The position numbers and the translations under genes are program-made. The notes under the pieces were generated by a model, which did no database searches, had not been told where the DNA came from, and saw nothing but the letters and a program-made list of their open reading frames with translations. 64,000 nucleotides of DNA from Microstegium vimineum (Eukaryota > Streptophyta > Magnoliopsida > Poales > Poaceae): NCBI GenBank assembly GCA_022036555.1, contig CM039135.1:42835312-42899311 (forward strand), in the 5' to 3' direction. This document shows, one piece after another, positions 1 through 11,685 of the stretch. Position 1 is the stretch's first letter. Each line of letters starts with the position of its first letter.

Positions 1-258
1 TTTCATGAAGTGATTCTAATCCATCACCTGAAACATTTCTTGATAGACCTCAATTAGAAATGATTCTACAAATCTGAATCCCAATCAAACGCACCCTTAA
101 TCTTTTCCTTTTATTCCTCCTTGTTTTCTTTCCATTTTCTCATTTTCCACACTCATACTGCCCATTACCTCTTATAACATTTTATTTATATATTTTTCTC
201 TTTTTTCCACACTAACCCTACCCATTTATTTGCCCCTACATGCTATCAATAAAAAAAT
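1..258. other. AT-rich intergenic sequence
   Basis: No open frame or repeat structure is visible. The stretch ends at the target-site copy of the CACTA miniature element that follows. Confidence 0.5.
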
Positions 259-651
259 TACTACTCCAGAAAAGGACATCAGTGCCGGTTCAAAAGCCCC
301 CTTCACTGGCGGTTTTTGAACCGACACAACCAAGTCGGTAGTGATGAGCTGGTCACATCACTGCTGGTTATGCCAAACCGGCAGTGATGATGGTGTCCAT
401 AAATCGTGTTTTTAAAATAGAAAAAAAGATTTAAATTCTGAGAGAGGCCACTAGTAACCCACCGGTTCGTGGTTGGAACCGACAGTGAAAGGGCAGAGAA
501 TTTTCACTGCCGGTTCTAGCCACGAACCGGCAGCGATGATGAGTTTCACTGCGTCGGTTCTGCCACGAACCGGCAGTGAAGAGCCATCACCGCCGGTCCA
601 AACAAAACGAGCAGTGATGGCTCGGCAGTGATGCCTGATTCTGTAGTAGTG
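259..651. mobile_element. Non-autonomous CACTA-type miniature element
   Basis: The right end reads, on the reverse strand, CACTACTACAGAATCAGG. The left end is an imperfect copy (TACTACTCCAGAAAAGG, first base changed). Just inside both ends are repeated blocks related to CACTGCCGGTT and AACCGGCAGTGA, so most of the element folds back on itself. A 3 bp target duplication AAT flanks it (256-258 and 652-654), as expected for CACTA (En/Spm) transposons. At 393 bp it has no transposase and must have been moved in trans. Confidence 0.8.
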
Positions 652-2192
652 AATGTTCCACACTATCTTTTGTAGATATCTTGAAAAAGTTAATTAAGAT
701 TTATCAAAAACTACTTTTAAAGTTTATCTAACACTACTTTTTTCTAGAAAACTTAGTTGATTGAGTTGCTACAATTGTTTTTTTTTTGCATAAAACCACA
801 ATTGAACTTCTGAAAACTTATTTGGTGCCAAATTTTGTGAATACAGTAAATAGCAACAAAAGGAACTTATGTGTATAAGCTGCTATTGAAGTTTCCAAAA
901 CCAGAAAGTTCTTTCCAAAACTATAGTTGAGTAGTGAAAAAACTCATATACACAAGATACATGTAAAAGAACTTTTCCAAAGGAAAAGGTTTATCCAAAG
1001 AAGTTCTCATGATAACCTTCTCGTGTATCATGTTCAGAACAATATATGTTTAAAAGTTGTCCAATAAGTAGGCACAGAAAAACGTTGTGTATATAAGTTT
1101 TATATTATATGTATTTTTATATATAATAACTTTTGATGGAAATAGAATTTTTTGAGAAACGAAAAGAGTCTAGCGCTTGTCTAGTGCTCTAAGTCTAGAA
1201 AATATGGTATGTGCTGTCTTTGTAAAACTCAAACCTAGTTTTTGACTATTTTGTTGTGAGATAAAAACATATACTATGATAAGTCAAGTGAACACGGACG
1301 AATCACGCCAGCGAGGAACGAAAAGTAATTGCTTGGCCACACAAGTGATGCGGACACTGAATTGGCGGATGACGTGTGTACTGTTCCACATCTCGAAGTG
1401 GACACACCAGTGGACCAACAGAGTTATTAGAGATCAGAAAATTCTCATTTATATAAAAATATTTATCTAAAAACAAACTATTTATTATAATATAAATAAT
1501 CTTTTTTCCTTACGCTTTAGGCATCGCACGTTTGGCACGACTCCGGTGCTCCATACCACCGAGCCATGTCAAACGATAGGTGCTGTCACTAGATACAAAT
1601 TATATGTAATGTAACTGTTACTAAAATCACTTTTGCTAAATGGTTTCGAAAGCAATTTTTGTTTTACCAAAAAAATTACTCCATACGAAAAGCTAGAAGT
1701 GGCAGAGTTTTTTTAAGGAGAAATGTCAAAGTAGATTGTTGGTCGCTCACCAGAAAGGATATATTAGTCTCGCTCTGGTTCTAGATCTGGCGACGAGAAG
1801 AGCGTCAAGGCCGACCGCGAAGAGACATGGAGTGGCGAATCTAATGTGATCCCTTTTCTCTAAGTTATACTCGGTCAGTCATTTTATTTTTCTCGGAGAG
1901 TAAAAGCATCTTACAATAAAATAATAGGTATTTTACGGTGCTGGGGAGGAACCATAGTTCCGTCGCCTGCAAATTTTTTGAGCCGTCTGATCTAAAAAGA
2001 ATAAATTAAGCTAATTAAAGGTAGCTTAGTCATTTTTGAGTCCTATGTAAAAAGGAGTGACTTATAAAGTGTAGACCAAACATGACCTTAGACAAGTCAA
2101 GATAAGAATCTATGGACAAGATTCTCGGTGGTGGCAACATACGGTAAGTACGGATCCACGACAGCCATAACATTTGTGTAGGAACTTTATAA
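652..2192. other. Intergenic sequence, no supported feature
   Basis: AT-rich sequence with short open frames only. The 64-codon frame at 1276-1470 has no recognisable motif and is not supported as a gene. No repeat ends were found. Confidence 0.4.
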
Positions 2193-2452
2193 TGGCTGTG
2201 TTTAGTTGACTAACTTTGTAGTGTCAAAATCATAAATACGTCACTGTAGCATTTCGTTTGTATTTGGTAATAATTGTCCAAACATTGACTAATTAGGCTC
2301 AAAACGTTCGTCTCGCAAAGTTCAACCAAACTGCGCAATTAGTTTTTGATTTCATCTACATTTAATACTCCATGTATGTGCCAACATTTTAATGTGACGG
2401 AGAATCTTTTTTTTACATAGTGTATTTTTCAGAAGGAAACTAAACACAGCCA
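2193..2452. mobile_element. Tourist-like MITE
   Basis: Perfect 15 bp terminal inverted repeats TGGCTGTGTTTAGTT and AACTAAACACAGCCA bound a 260 bp AT-rich, non-coding element. TAA flanks both sides (2190-2192 and 2453-2455), the usual 3 bp duplication of PIF/Harbinger-type MITEs. The ends resemble a family that is common in grass gene-rich DNA. Confidence 0.8.
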
Positions 2453-2887
2453 TAAACGATAATTAAAGATAGTAAGTGGTGCTTGCCTATTTTTTCAGAA
2501 GAAACCAGGCGTGTGCTAGTACAGAACAGAAACTCTGATAGCCAGGCATGTGTGACACGAGCTTGAAAGCAGCAATAATGGAGCCACGAGCTCTATATGC
2601 CACTAGTATTTCTTTTTTGCTGGGTCGATTATTAGAGATATACGTCACGTGCTTGAAAGATGCTCTGATCGCTAAGCTAAAGGAGTACTCTTGATTAGTT
2701 CACGGATCCATGCATACATGCACAATTGCCTACTATATACAATGGTTAGGTTCGTTTCGCTAAAATGTACCTTGTGTTAATGTTTATACTAATTATTGTA
2801 AGAGAAAAATATTATTTGTTTGCTAAAAAGTTTTGTGATAAACGAGACTAATATATACAGCGCAAAATTAATAGCTTACTACCTGAT

Positions 2888-3368
2888 TATACTTGGCCAT
2901 AAGGCACGAGACACGACGGTCCGGCCCATGGCACGACGTTTTGGCCCGGCCCGAGGACGATACGACACGGTGGGCGGGCCGTGCCTGGGCCGTCACCTAG
3001 GCACGTGGCATGGCACGGGCACTGCCCGATCTAAGAGGCGGCACAGGAGCGGCCCGATTATTGTGATTCAAACAGCTAATTTGGTTAAAATCACTTGTTA
3101 AAATGATTTGTGATAACTAATAATTGAGTTGTGAAATGTTAAAAACAATGAACACTTATAAAAAACTGAAAATGATGAACAGTTGTGAGAATTTTGAAGT
3201 GTTTCTCGCATGATGGGCCATGGGCCGGCCCGACATGATAAAACGGTCCGTGGGTCGTGCCTTGGGCCGACAGCCAGGCACGAAGCACGACCAGACACGG
3301 CATGGTCAGACACGAAGCACGACCAGGCACGCACGGGCCAGCACGGCACGACACGATGGTCATCTATA
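2888..3368. mobile_element. GC-rich inverted-repeat element, possibly hAT-type
   Basis: Two GC-rich arms rich in GGCACGA and GGCCCGG blocks (about 2895-3055 and 3205-3355) are inverted relative to each other around an AT-rich centre. The outer ends resemble each other (TATACTTGGCCAT against TATAGATGACCAT on the other strand). An 8 bp direct repeat TACCTGAT flanks the unit (2880-2887 and 3369-3376), which fits a hAT duplication. The open frames inside are by-products of the GC-rich arms. The family assignment is inferred. Confidence 0.55.
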
Positions 3369-3376
3369 TACCTGAT

Positions 3377-4560
3377 CCAATAAAAAAAGTTAATACCTCA
3401 TCACATAAAAAAAGATTAATTAGTAGTGCTCCCTTTGATCCAAATCTAAAATGCCTAGATACATGATTAAACAAAGGCAGGGATGGAATAGATCGAAATG
3501 GTATAGAATCGGACTTTGGACATCACCTTTTACCACATTTTATTTTGAATTTGAATACATGAAAATATTTTCGAATACGAATATAAATCAGATGTCTTGG
3601 ACTTGAATTTCCATTTTTATATTACTCGATTCAACTCATAGTGCATATTTTTAAATTTCAACATACATGAATAGAATGTTATTATTGAGTTCATCGATAA
3701 CCAAAAGTGAAATTAAATCAATGTACACTCCTAATGATTTCCAATATTGAAGTGGACTAAATTGTAATAGATAATTCAATAAAATGATAGGTCTATTGAA
3801 CAAGTTCAAATAAGAACGGTAAGCAACAAGTAGCCATTTTGCTTTATCAATGATTTTGTAATTACAAAATTACTACATAAGATGTGAATGAAGCATGTGG
3901 GCATATAACAAAGACATGTTTACTTCACAAAGAACAATATAGCTATCAATAAATCTTAAATATTTAATAATTAAATATACCAATCATTACTTATATAGAA
4001 TTCATCATAAAATTATATAAAATAACTTACATCAGTATTGGTATTTATTAGCGCACACAAGAAAGATTCACAAGCGCATAGATATCGATGTAACATTTCA
4101 CTAGAAGTATTCTAGACTATCAAACTCAGAGAAACATGTGAGATTAACTATAATCTAACTTAACTAGGGTTAGCAACAAGACTAAGGATAACAAGAGCGT
4201 AGATAGGATTTCTGAGGTTCTCTCCTTCTTTATGTCGGCAACCTATGACTTATATTGTTCAACATGCGACATTACATTAGGAAGAACTCAACAAAGTATG
4301 CTATTCCTAGCAACTAGGTCCTACTTGACCTACACATGGGAGGTGGACTATAGATGACCCAACGAGACTGTCACCCTCACGGTCTACCACCGATCCAAAA
4401 TGCAAGGTACATCCACGAGCAACCTAGTCTAAGCACCATGCTTACACTAACAAATACTACTTTATTCCCTTAGAATAGGAATAAAGCACTCAAAAGAGTC
4501 ATGATCCTGATAAACAATAAACTTTCTTGAATACGAAATCAATTACTAGAGAATAAAGCA
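3377..4560. other. AT-rich intergenic sequence
   Basis: Low-GC sequence with no frame of useful length, no inverted repeats with target duplications and no recognisable RNA gene. Confidence 0.4.
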
Positions 4561-5440
4561 CCCCCTGAGCGCCTAAGGCTTGGGGACTCCTCAGCGCTGC
4601 TGAATGGGCATGGCATTGTCATCCACTTCTCCAACAAATTAAGTCACACACGAGGTGGAAACAAGGGAAAAACCTCCTTCGATGGCATCAAGGGCTTGGG
4701 GCTAATTGGTCCACTCGCCAGCCCCACGAGTCAGATGCCTTTGCCACCAAGAAATCTCTAGAAGGTGAACCTGGTGGAGGCCTGTCCAAGCCGATAAGAC
4801 TTGACTGTCTAAATGTTATAATAGAGAAGTCGAATGATGCCTAGGGCTTTTCTAACTCCACTATAATGCTTAGGTCCATCCACGCGACCACAATGCCCTC
4901 CTGGACTCCAACATATGTAGACTATAGAATAAACCCCTTGAACCTCCATGTACTCAACCTATTTCAATATATAAGGGAAAGGTCGGATCCTAGAGAGGGG
5001 GACGAAGGAAGTCGATCCCAATCCAACAGAGTCTTCTATACAACTCTGAGCTTTACATCGAGAGCAGAGCTACCCCAATAGGAGTATCGAGAGCTCCTCC
5101 ATAATGCCATCTTCTTCCCCTCCAATGGGAAAGGGGCATCACCGTCCTATGAGATTACTGATCAATTCCCTTCCAAATCCCTTACACACTCTTGTTGTAA
5201 TCCCTTGCTTTTGGGTGCTTTTGAATACAAGGATATGTGCCGCTAGATGTGGGGCCCCAATAGCCTGAACTAGGGTAAACCATTGTGTCTATGTCCTTTG
5301 TGTTCTTGACTGCACCCGAGCCATCGAAGACCCCATACTCAATGAAACCCAAAGAACAAAAATGCATGATGTGGTTTTGACCTTGCGACAATGAGAAAAG
5401 AGACAAGCTCCTCTCACATTGATCAACCCACACTGGCACA
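4561..5440 (+). mobile_element. LTR-like retrotransposon fragment
   Basis: The stretch has the make-up of a grass gypsy LTR: a TATA-like ATATATAAG near 4968-4976, then a pyrimidine-rich leader, then a segment (about 5195-5330) with TTGTTGTAATCCC and a GAACTAGGGTAAACC block of the kind seen near grass LTR 3' ends. Neither LTR terminus nor a target duplication could be placed, so this is a partial or decayed copy. Low-to-moderate certainty. Confidence 0.4.
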
Positions 5441-6970
5441 GAGCTCCAACACTAGTAGATCTAGCTTAGAGGAGTGGTGCTCAGCTGCGTCACTGTTGGT
5501 GTAGTCAGGAGGCGTGCCCATGATGAGGTCCCCTATCAGCCTATTCAGATGACGCCAACGTTGTTGCCGAATTCCACCAGTGCCCCTCGTGGCACCCTGC
5601 ATGGCCCCATCTAAGCTCAGCGGACCACCATGGGGCATGTGCTAGAAGGCTGATTTTTTATGACACGAACAGAGTGTCATGACCAATCTTTACCCTTTAC
5701 CACCAACATCACAATAGAATGAGGCCTCTTGCACTTATTTGCGAGGTGGTGGAAGCCATTGCAACGTAGACAACACCACAAGAACCAGCAAGTCATGACA
5801 TCGTGTGACTAGGAGAGACGGTTGAAGTATATGTTGCAAAGCTCTGCGGGGATTCTCTAGGCTTGCGGAAGCTACTTTTGGCCATAGGTTCCATCTCCTG
5901 CCTGGGAGGATCTCTTGCCACCCATTGATGTTAGGGGCAAAGACCCGTCCGTAGTAGCTAAGACATTAGTGGGTAGGGATACAACCATTCAATTGGCGGG
6001 CAAGCAAGCAGTGCATAGCTACAGGTGTGATCGGTTGCGTCTCCTTCGTCTTTACCCAGGTTCTTGCCACCTAGCATCCACCCCGCCAGAACCTTGAACC
6101 ATGACTCAATGAGTCTCGACCCACGGTGGGGGTGTAGTTTTGGGCTTTGCCAAGCGACGAACAACGTCAACATTTGTTGTGGGGTGTTCATCGCCAAACT
6201 CCTCAGCATCTTGGCTCGATGTCTCTTTGCGTGCCCACTAAAGGAGCAACCTAGGTGGAATAGGGTCACATTCTAGGGGAGAGAGAAGGGTATGGAGGAG
6301 GCTTGAGGTTCCACAATGGTTAGTGGCCGGTAGGGAATTGCGCTTGGCACTGAGCTACTTCCCTAGTCCTCATTAGGGATGATGCACCACTGATAGGTGC
6401 AACTAGCGACCTAGCCCCCACCGTAGCCAGATCTAGGCTACATGGATGAGGAATAGATCGAGGGGGTTATGGCCAGCCAGCGTCGGTAAAGGCCGAAGAT
6501 GGTCACAGTCATCCACATCGTCGGAGAGTAAGAAACAACAATGAGAACCATCAGCGAAAGGTAGGTGTTGAACCTAGTTGTGATGGTTGGTGAGGCTATC
6601 TTGCCCACCGGCCCCATCTCCTATGTCCCCCGCTATCGTGAGCAACAACGTTAGGGATGCACCGCGAGGGAGGGGGCAGGGGAGTGTAGGGGAAGGATGG
6701 GGAGGTGGGAGCGGTCCACGTTGCCAGAGCGGCCGCTTGCGTCGTCGTCGGTGATGGCATGCTCGGAGACAGGGGGAGGAGGCGTATTGTGGTGTCGTGC
6801 ATGGCTACGTGGAGCGGTCTCATGTGGAGGAGAGGGAGTGATAGGGGGGGGCTGGGGAGGAGGAACTGGGGAGGTTGCCAGCGCCAGCCCCGGTGGCAGT
6901 ATGGGGCAACCGGGAGCTGGTTGCGGTGGCGCGTCACCCAAAGAGATGCCTTGTGATTCCCTTTTCTAAG
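5441..6970 (-). pseudogene. Decayed transposon coding region with one zinc knuckle
   Basis: The composition changes to GC-rich coding-like DNA with no frame over about 165 codons. On the - strand at 5731-5772 a CCHC knuckle of spacing CX2CX4HX4C is readable (CLRCNGFHHLANKC). Such knuckles occur in LINE ORF1 and gag proteins. Around it the reading is broken by stops and frame changes. The proline- and glycine-rich frames at 6596-6969 are low-complexity readings on both strands. This is probably the remnant of a retroelement nucleic-acid-binding protein; the exact family is not recognised. Confidence 0.4.
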
Positions 6971-7247
6971 TGCAACTGAAACAAAATTATTATGCTCGGT
7001 TGTGTGATAAGATTTCCGTGAGCCTATGTCTTAGAAAGAGGAGTGGTGTGTTGATGTAGTTTTTTTATCTTCTCAGGAAGAAAACTTCTTTTAACTTTTC
7101 CTATAGGATCAACCCTTGCCTGTAATGAGTAGTGACCGGCTATCCCAGGTAGCTCGTTCAATTACAAAGTGAAGTCAAGACAAGAATTCATGAACAAGAT
7201 CTCTGTGGAGGTGCGGGGTGACACATGACAATGAGAACTTTTTATTA

Positions 7248-7738
7248 CTCCCTTCTTTACAGAATTATAAGTTATTCTAACTTTATTAGAAAGTTCAAGT
7301 ACTTCCTCCATATCGGAAATAGAAGCTGTTTTAAACAAGGTTTGAGTTAAACATTGGAAATATAAATCATCTATAACTTTTAAATTGTTGAGTTTGCAAA
7401 TGTAAAAATTATATGAATAAATTTGTCTTGAAAAATATTTTCATAAAAGTATACATATATCACTTTTCCATAAATATTTTTATAAAAACAAAGGGTCAAA
7501 GTTATGTTTTGGAGACCGTGTCCCTGTCCTAAACATCTTCTATTTCCGATACGGAGGGAGTATGTTAAGTTTGATCAAAATTATAAAGAGAATTAAAAAA
7601 ATAGAATATCAAATAGGTATAATATGAAAATATTCAATTAATAAGTAATCTATTGTTTTATTATATAAATTTAGTCAAAGTCAATATTATTGATTATTTA
7701 AAAAAGTTAGAAAAAATTATAATTTGGAATGGCGGGAG
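7248..7738. mobile_element. Stowaway-like MITE split by a second MITE
   Basis: The outer element begins CTCCCTTCTTTACAGAATTA and ends GGAATGGCGGGAG, flanked by TA (7246-7247 and 7739-7740). Without the inner copy it is about 230 bp, a usual size for this family. It is interrupted at 7300-7562 by another element with the same kind of ends. Confidence 0.7.
7302..7560. mobile_element. Inner Stowaway-like MITE, nested insertion
   Basis: The ends CTTCCTCCATATCGGAAATA and TATTTCCGATACGGAGGGAG are inverted copies, flanked by TA (7300-7301 and 7561-7562). The interior resembles the degenerate copy at 21316-21590 (shared AAACATTGGRAATATAAAT and TTTGGAGAYCGTGT), so both belong to one subfamily. Confidence 0.75.
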
Positions 7739-8140
7739 TACCAGAGAAAGTAGGGCTTTGCCGATTTTGCGGAAGAAGTCACGCGTGTACAGAAATAGAG
7801 GTTCATACTTATGTGTGTGACACGAGCACGGAAGGTGCAATAATGCAGAGACAAGTTATATAAGCCACAAGTATTTTGTCACTTGTCGATTGTTAGAGAT
7901 ATGCGTCACGTGCTTGAAAGATGCTCTCATATACGTCACTGCGTCAAGTGTACTATTACTGTTGATTAGTACATAGATCCGTACATGCGCAACGAGTATA
8001 TACAGCCTGAAATTAATGGCCTAGTAGTACTAGCTTATCCTATAAACCTTCTAGATGATCATAACAAATGATTGTTAATAAGTTTTATGTTGACAGGTGG
8101 AGGAGAGAAAAAAATAGGCTACAAGTTTATAGGCAACTAA

Positions 8141-8439
8141 GAGCATTTATAAGAGATTAATCAAATCGTTTTCTAAAAACGGTCTCTATAAATTTTATAG
8201 TTTTCCATCACACCTTATTTGATCTTTACTTTTAAATAACCTACCTCACTAGTCATCCATCTTTTGGTTTTACAGAGCCTACTTTAATATTATCTATCTT
8301 AGAGAATAAAATTAGTAAATTTAGCTAGTCTTTTTCACTAATCTCCTGGAGGATACAAGAACTAAGAAACTTTATGACAAAAGAAAGTAGGTAATAGGCA
8401 TACAAACAACATGGTTGCTTATATTATTAGCGTTGCTCT
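8141..8439. mobile_element. Possible Tourist-like MITE
   Basis: The sequence starts GAGCATTTATAAGAG after TAA and ends GTTGCTCT before TAA. The terminal match is only about 5-6 bp, so this is tentative. The interior is AT-rich and non-coding. Confidence 0.35.
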
Positions 8440-8757
8440 TAAAGAAAGGTACCCTTGGCATACCGGTTTCATAACTAAAATTGCTTTGTATTGTATATTC
8501 CTTTTTGTTAATATATTTCATAGAAATTGCTAGTCACATTTGTATTAGAGGAGTCAAATATTTCACGTGGGTTGAGTTAGATATGAATTAGATTGCATCA
8601 AAACTCCTCAATTCTCTTAGATCCCATAGGGATTAACCAAACAAATCCTACATGTGGATTGTGGGCCTGGCACTCTGGTGCAGCCAAACAAACTGAACAG
8701 TCAGAGGATGCTGAATATTTGCTTGTACTAGATGGCCTGGACGCGAAATGAAGCATA

Positions 8758-9069
8758 CTCCCCCTATCCCAGAAAAAGAGTCGTTATGGGAAGCGTGCTG
8801 GTCAAACTTTTTTAATTTTAACTAAATTTGTAGAAAATGTATTTAACATTTTATCTCTAAATAAGTTTATTATTAAAGTAAATTTGTAGAAAATGTATTT
8901 AACATTTTATCTCTAAATAAGTTTATTATTAAAGTTTATTCAAAGATCTATTTAATGATACTAATTATGTATCATAAATATTAATATTTTGTTAAATATA
9001 GTTAGTTAAAGTTAAAATTTACCGCTTTTATAGAAGCGATAACGACTTTTTTTTTTTAGACAGAGGGAG
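8758..9069. mobile_element. Stowaway-like MITE with an internal tandem duplication
   Basis: The left end CTCCCCCTATCCCAGAAAAA and right end TTTAGACAGAGGGAG are imperfect inverted copies flanked by TA (8756-8757 and 9070-9071). The internal arms AGTCGTTATGGGAAGCG and GAAGCGATAACGACTTT also pair. A 56 bp block (8824-8879) is repeated without a change at 8880-8935, which makes this copy longer than its relatives. Confidence 0.75.
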
Positions 9070-9409
9070 TATGTACAGCGGCCGTCCAGCCGAATGAAAA
9101 CGGCGATGGAAAATGAAACACCATCCATTCGCTGCTACTTGTGACATGGATACGTGCCCATGCTGCCGCGTTACCCACGTGCAAGTGCCCACTGACTTCT
9201 CCAATCTGGGCATATGCGCAGTAGCCATCGCTCTCCTTGCCTCCATACTGTACCTCCGCGCGAGACACTCGAAGTCTTTGAGCAATCAGCGTCATTATTA
9301 TCCTTTCGTACCTAGAAATACAATTATATTTTTAATTCCTATATGCATCCGGTGAACTGTCAAAAGTACCACAAATCTCCCACAACTAAAAAGACTAAAA
9401 AGTAAGACT

Positions 9410-9901
9410 TTGGTTTCGTCCGTAAAAAATTTCGACTCACCCCGTGCGACCCTCACGCGTGCAGATGGAAACAACTCCCCGTGCGATCTTCCTCGCGCGC
9501 TGCCCCGCGCCAATCACGTCGTGCTCCCGTGCCGTGCGATCTCCCCGATGGATTTCACCTCTCTCCCTCCGGATGCGGCGGCACAGCTGCACACCAGGGT
9601 CTCCCTCCCGATGCCGCCATCAGGAGAAGCCAAGCCTGAACACCGTCAACTCCTCTCCCTTCCCATCGCCTCTTCTCCCTCGCTCGGGAAGACCCTGGGT
9701 GATCAGGAAGACCCAGAGGCGCTCCTCGATGGAGTCGCCATGCCCGGCCTCGTCGGCGTCCTCCGACGGCTCGGGGATCTCACAGAGTGGTGTTTATTGA
9801 ATGCTATCCGATTTTGTTTGACTTTTTTTAGCAGGCACTCTGCGTTAGATTTTTTTGAGGTGATTTACAGAGAGTCCCATTTAGATTTCTGCACAAACTA
9901 G
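9410..9901 (+). other. Open frame of unknown origin in the Helitron 5' part
   Basis: A 163-codon frame lies just inside the Helitron 5' end. It is GC-rich over its first 380 bp and low-GC afterwards, suggesting a captured exon joined to non-coding DNA. An internal Met at about 9549 starts a proline- and leucine-rich stretch. No domain is recognised. It could be a second captured fragment; there is no evidence that it is expressed. Confidence 0.25.
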
Positions 9902-10151
9902 GGCTGCGATTAGAATCTACATCCACTTCAACCTTAACTATAGATTTATTATAAAAATAGCTCGCTTCATATTACTGTAAATATCTTGTCTAATTAATTG
10001 AGGAACATTCTTTCATTTTGCTTTTCTAAACTTTTGACAGGGGGGAGAATGAAGAAGAATGTTGAAGCATTCGAATGCTATGCATGCTTTGCTTTTCTGA
10101 ATTTGGGAAATGAATGTGTTTATGGTTGGATGGCCATGTCGAAAAAAGGTA

Positions 10152-10411
10152 CTCCCTCCATCCCAAATGATAAGTCATTCTAAAAATCTTAGAGAGTCAA
10201 AGTATCTCAAGTTTGACCAAGAATTATAGACAAAACTATAAAAATTTATAACATCAAATATGTATACTATAAAAATATAATTGATAACGAATCTAATGAT
10301 ACTTATTTGACATCATAAATATTATTATATTGTTATATAAGTTTAGTCAAACTTGAGAAACTTTGACTCTTCAAGATTTTTGAAATGACTTACAATTTAG
10401 GATGGAGGGAG
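10152..10411. mobile_element. Stowaway-like MITE inside the Helitron
   Basis: The ends CTCCCTCCATCCCAAATGAT and AATTTAGGATGGAGGGAG are inverted copies flanked by TA (10150-10151 and 10412-10413). Internal arms AAGTCATTCTAAAAATCTT and AAGATTTTTGAAATGACTT pair closely, giving a 260 bp foldback. It must have inserted after the Helitron had formed, or been carried along with it. Confidence 0.85.
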
Positions 10412-10941
10412 TAATAAATGGGCAAGCATGAGATGCTAATTATTCTGATTTCTGGTAGGAAGATTAGTTGTCCATATCATCAGGAAAATTTTATTGTTCA
10501 GAAAACCTCATTAATATTGAGGCATATATTCAATTGATTCACAGCAACAGTACATCCAGTTGTGCTAAAGCGGCTTTGCACCTGATGAGCACAATGCAGT
10601 GTAGTCTGATTGTTCTGACCAAGAGGAGATTTCGCTTTGAATCTTTCTAGGCCAGCCTGCCTGGATTCCTGGAGGTCGTTGCTGCTGCTTGGATGCCAAC
10701 ACTCCTGCACGCAGACCCCTTCCGTATCCTTGATTACAAGTTCAGAAATGTGGCTAGGGCATTACAGAGCTGGAGTATGCGCAAGGTGGGCAGCGTTTGC
10801 CTGCAGCTCGCGCTTGCCCGTGAGGTCGTGTTACGCATGGAAGTGGCTCAGGAAAGTAGAACACTCTTGCTGCATGAAGCCCAACTGCGTAAATCGCTCA
10901 AGATGCAAATTCTCGGTCTTGCCTCGCTGCTCAGAACGATT

Positions 10942-11685
10942 GTTCGACAAAGATCCAGGCTGCTGTTTGTTAGAGAAGGGGATGCTTGATAGGACAAAAC
11001 ATTTGAAGGTATGGATCAGTTATGCTGAGTTTGAGGCCTCTGCTGGCTTGGGCGGTGAAGACAGTGAAGGCAATGAGAAAAAGAATCAAGTTGGTTATCA
11101 GGAACAGGAGATGGAGCGGACCCAAAAATGTAGAGGTAAATAGTTCGAAATCAATCTTAAATTGTCCAACTATATATGCTTTTGCATTTATTGACTTGTT
11201 GCAGACTAAAAATAATACCTTGTGTTTTAATGATCAGCTATCTTTGAATGGGCATTTGACTACTTCAGAACCAGTGCCCCAGAATTGAAGGAGGAAAGAG
11301 TTATGCTTCTTGAAGAATGGCTAAATAAGGAGGTGAGCTTTGATGATCTTGGGGATGTCAGCTTAGTGCAAAAGAAGGCACCAAGAAAAGTCAAGCGGAA
11401 GAGACCAATTCCTACAGAAGATGACTCCACTATAGTGTGTGCTCTTTACTCAGTTTTCCCTTTTAACACTTCTCTATCAAAAAGTTTTTTGCAATGTATC
11501 TTTTTCCTTTTGTTTTCTGGAGCAATGGAAATATATGTACTGACATGACATTTGTTGAATCCTTCAGATATGAGGAGTATATAGATTAAATTTTCCCTGA
11601 TGAAGTTGCTCTAGCACCAAACCTGAAGATCCTAGAGGCTGCTTACAAATGGAAGAAGCAGAAAATCGGAGATGACGATGAGTGA
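10942..11685 (+). pseudogene. 3' exons of a crooked-neck-like (CLF1/SYF3) splicing-factor gene
   Basis: Three exon pieces read as the C-terminus of a crooked-neck-like protein, a HAT-repeat scaffold of the Prp19-associated spliceosome complex. Piece one (to 11135) contains DRTKHLKVWISYAEFEAS. After a GT-AG intron (11136-11237), piece two (11238-11436) contains FDYFRTSAPELKEE and KKAPRKVKRKRP. After a second intron (about 11437-11567), piece three gives YEEYID, then an in-frame TAA at 11587-11589 where a tyrosine is expected, then FPDEVALAPNLKILEAAYKW and a natural stop at 11683-11685. Upstream, 10637-10942 is decayed and only weakly similar (CYAW). Because the introns are kept, capture was at DNA level. 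The nonsense codon and missing N-terminal two thirds make it non-functional. Gene identity rests on my memory of the family. Confidence 0.75.

Noticed and set aside
3098..3363. Two overlapping ~80-codon - strand frames
   Set aside because: They read through one arm of the inverted-repeat element at 2888-3368 and consist of repeated Cys/Arg/Pro runs produced by GGCACGA blocks.
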